Assembly: GCF_016907275.1 (NCBI RefSeq)
Contig: NZ_JAFBBP010000001.1
Coordinates: 930,001-994,000 of the forward strand
Direction of reading: 5' to 3'
Source of the DNA: Micromonospora luteifusca
Lineage (GTDB): Bacteria > Actinomycetota > Actinomycetes > Mycobacteriales > Micromonosporaceae
DNA length: 64,000 nucleotides
Shown: piece after piece, positions 1 to 8,377 of the stretch
How the letters are laid out: every line of letters starts with the position of its first letter
Numbering within the stretch: position 1 is the stretch's first letter
Program-made: the position numbers and the translations under genes
Notes under the pieces: model-generated
Database searches by the model: none
What the model was told of the DNA's origin: nothing
Seen by the model: the letters and a program-made list of their open reading frames with translations, nothing else

Positions 1-968
1 TTGACGTAGCCGAGCTGCGCCTTGTCGACGATCTCCTGCCGGTTGAAGGCGGGCACCAGTGCCTTGCGGAAGGCGGTGTCGTTGAACGGCGCCTTGGTCA
101 GGTTCATGTAGACGCTGATCGAGCCGCCGGAGGGGAACCAGTATTTGTTGTTCTCGGGGTCCCGGTCGACGTACGCCTTCTTGATGTCCGGCACGAACAT
201 CGCGTTGGTGTCGTACTCGCCGCGGCTGAGCTTGAGCTGGTCGATCTGACCGCCACCGTCGGCCTTGTGGAACCGCAGCTCGTCGACCTTGACCTTGTCG
301 GCCTGCCAGTAGTCGGCGTTGCGGCCGAGCGTGAGCTGCTGGGGATTGAAGGCCTTGACGGTGAAGGGTCCGGTGCCGACCGGCTTCTCCGGGTTGGGGA
401 AGGTCACCGGGTCACCCACGGCGGACCAGACGTGCTTGGGCACGATCTTGATCTCGCCGAACAGCGTGAACGCCGCCGCGCCGGGCTGGGCGAACCGCAT
501 CGTGACGGTCTGCGGGTCGGTCGCCTCGACCGCGCTCAGGTACCGCCAGATCCCCTTGGTGTCGAGCGCCTTGTGCTGCTTGAGCATGTCGTAGGTGAAG
601 GCGACGTCGTCGGCCGAGAACGGCTTGCCGTCGTTCCATTTCACGCCCTGGCGCAGCTTCCAGACCAGCGTCTGCGGGTCGGTCCACGTCCATTCCGTGG
701 CCAGCCAGGGCTTGGCCTGGCAGCCGTAGTTGTCGTACGTGATCAACTGCTCGAAGACGTACTCCGTGGCGCCGAGCCGGCTGGCGTCCAGGTACGGGTT
801 GTAGTTGGCCTGCGGATTGCTGCCGCCGCCGAAGTCGCCGTAGTCGAGGTACGCGATCCGGCCGTCGGTACCGGGGCCGGACTTCTGCTCCGTGCCGGTG
901 CAGCCGCTGGCTGCCAAGGCGACGGCCGCAGCCACCGCGGCGATCCGGGCTAGTCTCGATCGTTTCAT
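1..968 (-). CDS. ABC transporter substrate-binding lipoprotein, SBP family 5 (partial, 3' end outside window)
   Basis: Extracellular solute receptor of a Dpp/Opp-type ABC importer; family 5 members bind peptides or oligosaccharides. The N-terminus has Lys/Arg, a hydrophobic stretch and a lipobox ending ALAASGC near residue 23, so it should be a membrane-anchored lipoprotein. The family signature (WKLRQGVKWNDGKPFSADDV) lies near residue 100 and GTGPF follows near residue 200. About 322 codons are present; the family usually has 500-600, so the rest lies beyond base 1. Its ATG overlaps the stop of the LacI gene (ATGA), which implies translational coupling. Next to a GH35 enzyme and a LacI regulator, a galactoside or other oligosaccharide is a more likely ligand than a peptide (inference). 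Confidence 0.9.
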   Translation of the reverse strand, partial: MKRSRLARIAAVAAAVALAASGCTGTEQKSGPGTDGRIAYLDYGDFGGGSNPQANYNPYLDASRLGATEYVFEQLITYDNYGCQAKPWLATEWTWTDPQTLVWKLRQGVKWNDGKPFSADDVAFTYDMLKQHKALDTKGIWRYLSAVEATDPQTVTMRFAQPGAAAFTLFGEIKIVPKHVWSAVGDPVTFPNPEKPVGTGPFTVKAFNPQQLTLGRNADYWQADKVKVDELRFHKADGGGQIDQLKLSRGEYDTNAMFVPDIKKAYVDRDPENNKYWFPSGGSISVYMNLTKAPFNDTAFRKALVPAFNRQEIVDKAQLGYV

Positions 969-1996
969 TTGCCGGTACCTCCAGTGGGGGATTCCGCCGG
1001 GCAGCCGCAGCTGCGGCGCACGACGAACTCGGTGGGGAGGACGATGGTCTCGGGTGTCGCCGCGCGGGGGTCGGCGGCGGCGTTGAGGATCTGACGGGCG
1101 GCCTCGGCGGCCAGGTCCCGGATCGGTTGACGCACGGTTGTCAGCGACGGCGAGACGAGCGCGGCCATGGGCGCGTCGTCGAAGCCGGTGATGACGAGGT
1201 CGTCGGGTACGCGCAGCCCTCGGCCGAGGGCCCCGACGAGGACGCCGATGGCGATCTCGTCGTTGGCGCAGACCACCGCCTGCGGGGCGGTGCGGCCGAC
1301 GAGCAGTCGCTCGGCGGCGAGTACGCCGTCCGGCTGCTGCATGGCGACCCGTACCGGCTCAGCGGGTGGGGTGAGGTCCAGCTCCTGGTAGGCCTCCCGG
1401 AAGCCGGCCCACCGCTCGCTGACGTCGGGCGACCCGTCCGGGTTGCCGACGAAGGCCAGGTGGCGCAGGCCGTGGTCGACCAGCAGGTGTCGGGTCAGCC
1501 GGGTCATGGCCGGAGCGTTGTCGACGCTGACCGAGGAGACCGCGTCCGGACCCCGGCCGGCCAGGACGACGACCGGGACCATCGTGGCGAGCCGGAGCAG
1601 CGCAGATTCGGAGATGGTGCCGCCGATGACGGCGATGCCGTCGACTCGGCGGGCCATCTCCAGCACCTGGTCGTCGGAGTCCTCGCGCAGATGCGTGCAG
1701 AGGATGTGCACGCTGGCCCGGGCCGGCACGGCCTCCGACTCGAAGCCCTGGATCAGTTCGGTGAAGTACGGGCCGGACAGGCCGGGGAAGACCAGGCCGA
1801 GCGCGCCGTGCCGGCCGGCGGCGAGCGCTCGACCGAGGTGGTCCGGCCGGTAGCCATGCTCCTCGATGGCCTCCAGAACGCGGCGGCGCATCTCCTCCGA
1901 CACCTGACCGGTGCCGTTGGAGACCCGGGACACCGTGGCGACCGAAACTCCGGCCAGCCGGGCGATCTCCCGAACCGTGACCCGACTGTTGCCCAT
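965..1996 (-). CDS. LacI family transcriptional regulator
   Basis: 343-aa sugar-responsive DNA-binding protein of normal family length. Residues 5-50 form the LacI helix-turn-helix plus hinge (VREIARLAGVSVATVSRV), followed by a periplasmic-binding-protein-like effector domain to about residue 332. The tail PTEFVVRRSCGC is typical of actinobacterial members that regulate glycosidase loci. The ATG has a good Shine-Dalgarno (AGAGGAAG) about 4 nt upstream. The gene is divergent from the GH35 gene, and a perfect palindrome lies between them, so it probably represses both directions. The effector sugar cannot be read from sequence. Confidence 0.95.
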   Translation of the reverse strand: MGNSRVTVREIARLAGVSVATVSRVSNGTGQVSEEMRRRVLEAIEEHGYRPDHLGRALAAGRHGALGLVFPGLSGPYFTELIQGFESEAVPARASVHILCTHLREDSDDQVLEMARRVDGIAVIGGTISESALLRLATMVPVVVLAGRGPDAVSSVSVDNAPAMTRLTRHLLVDHGLRHLAFVGNPDGSPDVSERWAGFREAYQELDLTPPAEPVRVAMQQPDGVLAAERLLVGRTAPQAVVCANDEIAIGVLVGALGRGLRVPDDLVITGFDDAPMAALVSPSLTTVRQPIRDLAAEAARQILNAAADPRAATPETIVLPTEFVVRRSCGCPAESPTGGTGK

Positions 1997-2025
1997 GACT
2001 TCCTCTATCCGTAACGTGCATGACA

Positions 2026-2037
2026 GAAACCGGTTTC
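2026..2037. promoter_or_regulatory. Probable LacI-family operator
   Basis: Perfect 12-bp palindrome GAAACCGGTTTC in the gap between the divergent LacI and GH35 genes, 30 bp from the LacI start and about 80 bp from the GH35 start. The central CG step inside an A/T-flanked inverted repeat is the usual form of LacI-family operators. No other palindrome of this quality is seen in the gap. Confidence 0.7.
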
Positions 2038-2115
2038 AGGGCACCATAAGCAGGCGTTCGCCAGATTCACAAGAGGGACCGCCTGAAGATCCGCCGAGAG
2101 GAAGAGTCACACCGC

Positions 2116-4524
2116 ATGTCGCGAGTTCTTCTCCACGACCGCAGGATCGTCATCGACGGTCGTCCCCGGCTGCTGCTCGCCGGGGAGGTGCACTATTTCC
2201 GACTGCCCCGGGCGGAGTGGGCGGACCGTCTCGACCGGCTGCGCGAGTGCGGCGGCGACACCGTGGCGACCTACGTGCCCTGGCTCTGGCACGAGTTGCC
2301 CGATGGCGCCGTGGACCTGACCGGTCGTACCCACGAGCAGCGCGACCTCGCCGGCTTCCTGGACCTTGCCCACGAGCGGGGCCTGTACGCGCTGGTCCGG
2401 CCCGGCCCGTTCATCATGGCCGAGATCAAGAACGAGGGCATCCCCTACCGGTTGTACGACGAGCACCCGCACCTGCTGCCGACCACCTGGGACGGCCGAA
2501 CCGTCGAGACCCGGACCATCGACTACCTGGCTCCGGAGTTCCTGGCCGCGGCCGAGGGCTGGTACGCCGAAGTGATGCCGGTGATCGCCGAGCGGCTCGC
2601 CGATCGCGGCGGGCCCGTGATCGGCGTCCAGCTGGACAACGAGATCGGGATGCTGTCCTGGGTGACCAACTCCCCCGACCTCACCGACGTCGTCTGCGAG
2701 GACGTGCGGCGCTGGGCCGTCGACCGGTACGGCAAGGACATCGCCGCCGAGCGCATCGGTGCCGACCCGGGCGACCCCGACGCCTGGGCCGCGGCGGTGC
2801 GTACCCCGACTGAGGCGCGGTCGTTGACGGTCCACGACGATCTGGGCCGCTACATGCGCGACCGGTACCGGCGGTACGTGGTCGCGCTGCGCGAGTCCGC
2901 CGAACGGCACGGGGTGACCGGCGTGCCGTTCCTGATCAACGTGCACGGCACCGGGGGCGGGCGGGGCCGGACCTTCCCGATCGGCATCAGCCAGCTCTTC
3001 GAGGCGTACCGGGGTCAGCCGCAGCTCACCTCCGGCTCGGACTACTACCTCGGCGATCTCACCGTCACGAACGTCGCCGACCTGTACGTCAGCAACGCCT
3101 TCCTGGCTGCCGTGCACGACGCCCACCAGCCGCCGATGTCGCTGGAGTTCGAGGCAGGCAACGGCGACTACGGCCAGGACCTGTCCACGCTCTACCCGCC
3201 GGAGGCGATCGAGCTGAAGACTCGGCTCTGCGTGGCGCAGGGCAACCGGCTGCTCAACCTCTACCTGTTCGCGGGCGGATACAACCCGCCTCTGGCCGAG
3301 CCGGTGGGCGATGGCAACGACCGGATCGCGTTTACCGGCGAGCGGCACGGATTCGCCGCGCCCGTCGACCCGGAGGGGCGGCTCAACCCGACGTACGCCG
3401 CGGCCCGACGGGCCCTGCACGCCGTACGCGGCGTCGCCGACCTGCTCGCCGATTCCGACGAGGAGAACGACGGCCTGGCGCTCGGCTTCGTGCCCGACCA
3501 CTACCTGACCGAATACCACCACCCTGCCTCGGCGTCGCGGGCCGCGCAGGTCGCCGACCTTGAACGATTCCGCGGCATGGGTCCGCGCGACGTGCTCGCC
3601 CGGGCGCTGCTGCTCGCCGGCTACTCGTTCCCGGCCGTCGACCTCCAGTCGCCGCTGCCGGCGGACACGCCGCCGGTGATCGCGCTGGCCAGCGCCGTCA
3701 CGCTCGGGCGGGAGGTGCAGCAGCGGCTGGTCGAGCACCTGCACGGCGGCGGTCGGCTGCTGCTGCACGGCGTCCTGCCGCAGCGGGACCACGACGGCAC
3801 CCGGTGCACGCTGCTCGCCGACGCGCTCGGGCTGACCGTCACCGGCCGCGTCGACGACGGGCCACAGTCCTTCCCGTCAGTGGTGGGGCAGGGCTGGGCG
3901 GCGGGCCGGGCCGAGGTCCGGGTCGGCTACGCGCAGCGGTTGGCCGGCATCGCCGCCGAGCCCGTGCTCGTCGAGGTCAGCTCCGGCGAGCCGTGCGCGG
4001 TGGAGGTCGCCGTGGGCACCGGACGGGCGCTGGTGATCACCGCCGACGTGCCCTGCGACCTGGACTTCTGGCGAGCGGCGGTGGCGCGGCTCGGGGTACG
4101 CCAGCGGCTCGCCGCGAACGCCGACGGGCCCGGTCTCGTGCTCACCTCCACCGTGGACCCGGCTGGGCAGCGGCTGCTGCACCTGGTCAACGTGGCGCCG
4201 TCCGCGGTGACCCTCGCGCTCGGCTGGCAGGGCGTCCCGGTGCTGGCCGGCCGGCGGCTGCGGGTGCCCGCCCGCGCCGGGCTGATCCTGCCGTACGGGA
4301 TCCGGTTCGGCGCCGCCACGCTGGTGGAGACAACCTGCGAACTGGTTTCCCGCGATGGGAACACGGTGCTGCTGCGCCCCACCCAGGGCGACGACGAGGT
4401 GGTGCTGGCTACCGACCGGCCGATCACCGCGAGCCGCGGCAGCGTGCACAGCACGCAGGGGCGGGTGACCGTGCGGCTTCCCGGCGGGCCCGACGACGAC
4501 CCGGTCCAGATCAGCGTGGCCTGA
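2116..4524 (+). CDS. Glycoside hydrolase family 35 beta-galactosidase-like protein
   Basis: 802-aa retaining glycosidase. The GH35 barrel occupies roughly residues 5-390: GEVHYFRLPRAEW near residue 24, RPGPFIMAEIKNEG near residue 95, the proton donor Glu176 in VQLDNEIG and the probable nucleophile Glu344 in LEFEAGN. The last ~250 residues look like beta-sandwich domains. No signal peptide, so it should act in the cytoplasm on imported oligosaccharide. The ATG is preceded by a GAGAGGAAG-type ribosome site. The catalytic motifs deviate from textbook GH35 (EIKNEG for EWDNGG, EFEAGN for EFWDGW), so the substrate may not be a simple lactose-type galactoside. It forms a unit with the downstream dioxygenase. 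Confidence 0.88.
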   Translation: MSRVLLHDRRIVIDGRPRLLLAGEVHYFRLPRAEWADRLDRLRECGGDTVATYVPWLWHELPDGAVDLTGRTHEQRDLAGFLDLAHERGLYALVRPGPFIMAEIKNEGIPYRLYDEHPHLLPTTWDGRTVETRTIDYLAPEFLAAAEGWYAEVMPVIAERLADRGGPVIGVQLDNEIGMLSWVTNSPDLTDVVCEDVRRWAVDRYGKDIAAERIGADPGDPDAWAAAVRTPTEARSLTVHDDLGRYMRDRYRRYVVALRESAERHGVTGVPFLINVHGTGGGRGRTFPIGISQLFEAYRGQPQLTSGSDYYLGDLTVTNVADLYVSNAFLAAVHDAHQPPMSLEFEAGNGDYGQDLSTLYPPEAIELKTRLCVAQGNRLLNLYLFAGGYNPPLAEPVGDGNDRIAFTGERHGFAAPVDPEGRLNPTYAAARRALHAVRGVADLLADSDEENDGLALGFVPDHYLTEYHHPASASRAAQVADLERFRGMGPRDVLARALLLAGYSFPAVDLQSPLPADTPPVIALASAVTLGREVQQRLVEHLHGGGRLLLHGVLPQRDHDGTRCTLLADALGLTVTGRVDDGPQSFPSVVGQGWAAGRAEVRVGYAQRLAGIAAEPVLVEVSSGEPCAVEVAVGTGRALVITADVPCDLDFWRAAVARLGVRQRLAANADGPGLVLTSTVDPAGQRLLHLVNVAPSAVTLALGWQGVPVLAGRRLRVPARAGLILPYGIRFGAATLVETTCELVSRDGNTVLLRPTQGDDEVVLATDRPITASRGSVHSTQGRVTVRLPGGPDDDPVQISVA

Positions 4525-4682
4525 GGGGGGCCGTTGGCACGATCGAAGCAGGCTCGAGCAGTGCAAACCCCGACGTACCCCTCCTGCCAGTTCGTTCCGG
4601 GAGTGGCCATCAGCCGTCTGGTGGGCTGTTGGCACCGCACGGCACGGCGAAACAGCATCACCGAACGAAGGGGAACCGCCCC

Positions 4683-5507
4683 ATGACCATCACCCACCTG
4701 CCGCCGTTGACCAGCCCGTACCCGGTGTCCGCCGCGGACCTGGCGTCGTACCGGCGCGACGGTCACGTCCGGCTGCGCGGCGTCGCGAACGCCGGCGAAA
4801 TCTCTGCCTTCCGTAACGTGATTGCGGCCGGCGTACGACGGCTGAGCACGGAGGACAAGCCGATGAACGAGCGCGACACCTACCGTCGCGCGTTCCTGCA
4901 GGTCGAGAATCTGTGGCGGCACGACCCGGCGGCGGCCCAGTTCAGCCTGGCCAGCCGATTCGCGGGCGTGGCCGCCGCGCTACTGGGCGTCGAGCGGGTT
5001 CGGCTCTACCACGACCAAGCGCTGTTCAAGGAGCCGCAGGGCGGTCACACGCCCTGGCACCAGGACGCCATGTACTGGCCGCTGGACGGGCATCGGTGCA
5101 TCACCATGTGGATGCCGCTGGTCGACGTCAGTCCCGAGGCGGGCGGCATGTGCTTCGCCAGTGGAAGTCACACCGCAGGTCCGCTCAGTGACGTCGTCAT
5201 CTCCGACGCGTCCGAGGAGCACTTCGAACGGCTCGTCTCCGACCGGCGGTTCCCGATCGCGGAGCCGATCCCGATGGCGGCCGGAGACGCCACCTTCCAC
5301 TCGGGCTGGACGGTGCACAAGGCGTTGCCCAACGCGTCGACGGGCATGCGGGAGGTGATGACCGTGATCTGGTACGCCGACGGCCTGACCGTCACCCCGC
5401 CGGCCAACCCGGCGCAAGTCAATGACCTGGCCATCTGGCTGCCCGGCGCGGCGCCCGGTGACGTGGCCGCCACCGAACTGAACCCCCTCCTGCCGAAGGC
5501 CGGCTAA
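4683..5507 (+). CDS. Phytanoyl-CoA dioxygenase (PhyH) family Fe(II)/2-oxoglutarate oxygenase
   Basis: 274-aa non-haem iron oxygenase. The iron facial triad is visible: His126-x-Asp128 (WHQDAMYW) and distal His212 in VHKALPNAS, followed by the Arg expected to bind 2-oxoglutarate. Family members hydroxylate unactivated C-H bonds of lipids, amino acids or natural products; the substrate is not predictable. ATG 4683 is chosen because GAAGGGGAA lies 5-8 nt upstream and the PhyH fold begins soon after; the same frame runs open further upstream over GH35 without coding character. The 158-bp gap after GH35 could hold its own promoter, but co-expression under LacI is plausible. PhyH proteins do turn up in actinobacterial sugar loci. 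Confidence 0.88.
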   Translation: MTITHLPPLTSPYPVSAADLASYRRDGHVRLRGVANAGEISAFRNVIAAGVRRLSTEDKPMNERDTYRRAFLQVENLWRHDPAAAQFSLASRFAGVAAALLGVERVRLYHDQALFKEPQGGHTPWHQDAMYWPLDGHRCITMWMPLVDVSPEAGGMCFASGSHTAGPLSDVVISDASEEHFERLVSDRRFPIAEPIPMAAGDATFHSGWTVHKALPNASTGMREVMTVIWYADGLTVTPPANPAQVNDLAIWLPGAAPGDVAATELNPLLPKAG

Positions 5508-5557
5508 GCACCCGGTTGCTCCCAGTCTGCTCCTCCGAGCCGAAGGTGCCGGTTCGC

Positions 5558-5611
5558 GAACGCCAATCAGTGGCCACCGCGGGAGACCGTCGTGGCCACT
5601 GATTGGCGTTC
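5558..5611. terminator. Strong inverted repeat between convergent genes (bidirectional terminator)
   Basis: Two perfect 20-bp arms (5558-5577 and 5592-5611) separated by 14 nt. It lies 50 bp after the PhyH stop and about 190 bp after the end of the mce operon on the other strand, so it can stop transcription from both sides. There is no T-run, as is common in high-GC actinobacteria. The remaining bases 5612-5799 show no gene. Confidence 0.75.
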
Positions 5612-5799
5612 ACCGGAGCAACGCCTTCTCAGCGCAGCTCGTCGATTCCGGCGTGCACCGGGCACCCTCCCGGACCGCATCGGTCAGCCCCGTCGGCGTC
5701 GGTGACCGCCTCGATACGACGAAGCCGCTCGTCGCTCCCGCTGCCCCGCACGTCAATCACGTGCAGGAGCCTAACTGTCCCCGGGTAGGAACAGCCGAG

Positions 5800-6327
5800 T
5801 CAGATGGCAGCTGCCCGGGACACCTTCCACTCTCCGTTCACCGGGACCAGGGTGAGCACCACCCGGTTCTGGTCGACCTTCTCGCCTGCGGTGTTCACGT
5901 TGCGCCGGTACTGGTTGAGGTAGACGAGCAACTCGACCCGTTCGGCGGTCGCGGTCACCACGCCCGTCGCGGACACCTCGGCCGCCACGATCGCCTGCTG
6001 GGTGGCTGCGGTCTGCTTCAACGCCGCCGTGGTCTGCTCGTACTCCTTGCCGAACTGCCCGGTGGCGAAGGTGCGGCCGTTGGCGACGCTCTCGTCGAAC
6101 GTCCGGTAGTCGTAGGAGAAGATCGCCTTGGCGGCGGCGGGCGCGGTGGCCAGTGCCTGGCGTACGGCGCTGTCCCGCTGCCCGGCGCGGTGATCGCCCC
6201 ACCAGCCGGCGCCGGCGACGGCGGCCGCGAGGACGATCGCGACGACCAGGGCCGGGACGAGCCGGATCCGGGCGGAACGCAGCCGGGGAACGCGCGGCCG
6301 CCGCGGGAATCGGACCAGGGTACGCAC
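5800..6327 (-). CDS. Mce-associated membrane protein (distal)
   Basis: About 175 aa: short basic cytoplasmic N-terminus, one membrane helix (VPALVVAIVLAAAVAGAGWW) and an extracytoplasmic alpha+beta domain, the layout of Mas/VirB8-like proteins at the end of mce operons, which are thought to stabilise Mce complexes. Last gene of the operon. The GTG at 6327 is chosen because GAGGGAGG lies 4 nt upstream; an in-frame ATG at 6345 overlaps the stop of the preceding gene (ATGA) and would add six residues. Sequence similarity to the upstream Mas gene suggests an ancient duplication. Confidence 0.8.
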   Translation of the reverse strand: MRTLVRFPRRPRVPRLRSARIRLVPALVVAIVLAAAVAGAGWWGDHRAGQRDSAVRQALATAPAAAKAIFSYDYRTFDESVANGRTFATGQFGKEYEQTTAALKQTAATQQAIVAAEVSATGVVTATAERVELLVYLNQYRRNVNTAGEKVDQNRVVLTLVPVNGEWKVSRAAAI

Positions 6328-6341
6328 GTGTCCTCCCTCTC

Positions 6342-7124
6342 TCATCCGACGAACTGCAGCCGTGCCACGAGCCACCGCCCGGATGCCTTGTCGTGGACGA
6401 TGTCCAGCTGAATCCGGTAGTGCGACGGCCGCCCCTCGGGTGCCTTGACGTTCTTGACGGTGGCGTCGACGGCGACCAGTACAAGCGCTCGGCGGCGATC
6501 TCCGGAGACCAGCCCGGCCCGTAGCACCGTTCCGCGCGAGTCGACCTTGTTCTCCACGACCGCGGCGCGGACCTGCGACTGGCCCCGGGTGAACTCGTCC
6601 TTGAAGTCGCCGGTGGCTCCGGCGGTGATCCGCTGGACGTCCCGGTCGACGCTGGCCGCGCTGACCGAGACGAAGTTGACGCTGGCCTGTTTGGCGGCGG
6701 CGAGGGCCTGCTGCCGGGCCTGGTCCGTCGCCCGGTCGACGTACCAGCGGTGCCCGGTCACCCCGCCGGCGGCGACCGTGGCGGCGAGCACGGCCACGAG
6801 CAAGACGACCAGCGACCGTCGCCGGGTGGTCGACGTGGCGCGCTCGCTCCTGCGGCGGGCATCCGAGGCGTCCTCCGGCGAGCTGTCCGCGCTCGCGGGA
6901 TCGTCTCCGCTCGCCGGGTCCGCGGCATCCGCCGGGTCCTCGACCGGCTCCTGGTCGAGCCGCCTCAGCAGGTCCTCGATCGGTTCGACCGGTCGGGGGA
7001 GCTGGCGTGGCACGATCCGGCGCTGCGACGCGCGGCCGGGCACCCCAGGCTTCGCCCCCTTGATGACTTTCAGCGTGTGGTCCCTCCGAGCCCGCATCTG
7101 CGCCTCCTTCTTCGCGTCGCTCAC
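6342..7124 (-). CDS. Mce-associated membrane protein (proximal)
   Basis: 260 aa. The first ~100 residues are a hydrophilic tail rich in Pro, Asp and Ser, followed by one membrane helix (LVVLLVAVLAATVAAGGV) and a ~150-aa outer domain like that of the next gene. The GTG at 7124 overlaps the TGA of mceF (GTGA), the dominant junction type in this operon. Open frame continues further upstream inside mceF but lacks family similarity. Probable role: accessory subunit of the Mce lipid importer. Confidence 0.8.
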   Translation of the reverse strand: MSDAKKEAQMRARRDHTLKVIKGAKPGVPGRASQRRIVPRQLPRPVEPIEDLLRRLDQEPVEDPADAADPASGDDPASADSSPEDASDARRRSERATSTTRRRSLVVLLVAVLAATVAAGGVTGHRWYVDRATDQARQQALAAAKQASVNFVSVSAASVDRDVQRITAGATGDFKDEFTRGQSQVRAAVVENKVDSRGTVLRAGLVSGDRRRALVLVAVDATVKNVKAPEGRPSHYRIQLDIVHDKASGRWLVARLQFVG

Positions 7125-8377
7125 GGCGTCACCCCGGCCAGCAGCAACTGCTTCCACGACTGGTCTCCGGCTGTCCGGGACTGGCCACCGGTCCCGCCGA
7201 ACTGCAACGGCCGGCCGTCCGCGCCGAGTACCAGGCCGGTCACCGGGTCGTACCCGCCGGGCTCGGCCCCACCGGTCGGGGCGCCGCCGGGCGACCCCGC
7301 GTCGGGAGCCGGTTTCCGACCACCCGGTCGGGGGGCGTTGCCGGCGCCGCGCACGCTGGCGCCGGCCGCCCGCTCCCCCGCGTCGCAGGTCGTTCGGCCG
7401 CCCCCGTACACGCAGGACGGCGGATCGTCGACGTTGAGGACCAGGCCGAGGTGGGCGGTGCCGTCGCCCGGGGTGACAGTGAAACCGCCGGCGACGGCGA
7501 TCGGGTACACCACCAGCAGTTGCTCGATGCCGGGCAGCCGCCGGGCGGCGATGCCGTTGACGGCCACCAGGTTGCCGAGCAGGGTGCCGACCGTCGGTTC
7601 CAGCCCCCGCAGCAACACGACCAGTTCCCGACCGGCGGGAGGCCCCGCGGCGAGCAACCGCCGCAGGTCGGGGTCGGCGTCGCGGACGGTGGCCGCCAGC
7701 TGGGCCAGGCCCACCGCCCACCGGCGCAGCGCCTGCACCGACTCGGCCTGGGTGGTGAGCACGGTTCGCCCGTCGTTGATCAGCGCGAGTGTCTCCGGCA
7801 GGCGGGTGGTCGCATCGGTCAAAAACGCGTCCCCGTCGTTCAGGATCCGGGCCAGGGCCAGCTCGTTGCCCTCGAACGCGGCGCCGAGTTCGGTGATCAG
7901 GACGGTGAGGTCCTCCGGCCCGACGGAGCGCACCAGGGCGTCGAGGTTACTGAGCAGGACCTCCGGCGCGAGCGGGACACCAGTCCGCTCGACCGGGATC
8001 ACCGCGCCGTCGGTGAGGTAGGGACCGCTGTCGCGCTCCGGACGCAGGTCCACGTACTGCTCGCCGACAGCGGAGCGGTGCGCCACCACGGCCCGCAGGT
8101 CGTCGGGCACCCGGACGTCGCGCTGCAACCGCAGGTCGGCCCGGACCCCGTCACCGCGCAGGGCAACCGCGGCGACCCGGCCGACGGGCACGCCGCGGTA
8201 GGTGACCGGGGCGTTCGGGAAGATGCCGCCGGCCCGGGCAAGGTCCAGGTGGACGACGTAGCTTCCGCCGAGCAGCCGGTCGCCCAGCCCGACGTAGCGG
8301 ACGCCGACGTAGCTGACGCCGAGCACGCTCACCACCAGGAACGCCAGAACCTGAACCTTCGCGGTACGTCCGATCAT
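7121..8377 (-). CDS. mceF: Mce family protein, MceF position
   Basis: 418-aa substrate-handling subunit of a Mce lipid transporter. One N-terminal membrane anchor (VQVLAFLVVSVLGVSYVGVRYV), then an MCE/MlaD domain (about residues 35-115, with NAPVTYRGVPVGRV and VGEQYVDL), a long helical domain and a Gly/Pro-rich C-terminal tail of ~120 residues. In characterised systems six such proteins form a hexameric lipid tunnel. The ATG overlaps the stop of mceE by ATGA. The letter is by operon order only. Confidence 0.88.
   Translation of the reverse strand: MIGRTAKVQVLAFLVVSVLGVSYVGVRYVGLGDRLLGGSYVVHLDLARAGGIFPNAPVTYRGVPVGRVAAVALRGDGVRADLRLQRDVRVPDDLRAVVAHRSAVGEQYVDLRPERDSGPYLTDGAVIPVERTGVPLAPEVLLSNLDALVRSVGPEDLTVLITELGAAFEGNELALARILNDGDAFLTDATTRLPETLALINDGRTVLTTQAESVQALRRWAVGLAQLAATVRDADPDLRRLLAAGPPAGRELVVLLRGLEPTVGTLLGNLVAVNGIAARRLPGIEQLLVVYPIAVAGGFTVTPGDGTAHLGLVLNVDDPPSCVYGGGRTTCDAGERAAGASVRGAGNAPRPGGRKPAPDAGSPGGAPTGGAEPGGYDPVTGLVLGADGRPLQFGGTGGQSRTAGDQSWKQLLLAGVTP

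Noticed and set aside
2107-3792. 561-codon minus-strand frame across the GH35 gene
   Set aside because: Shadow frame; GH35 catalytic motifs are on the plus strand.
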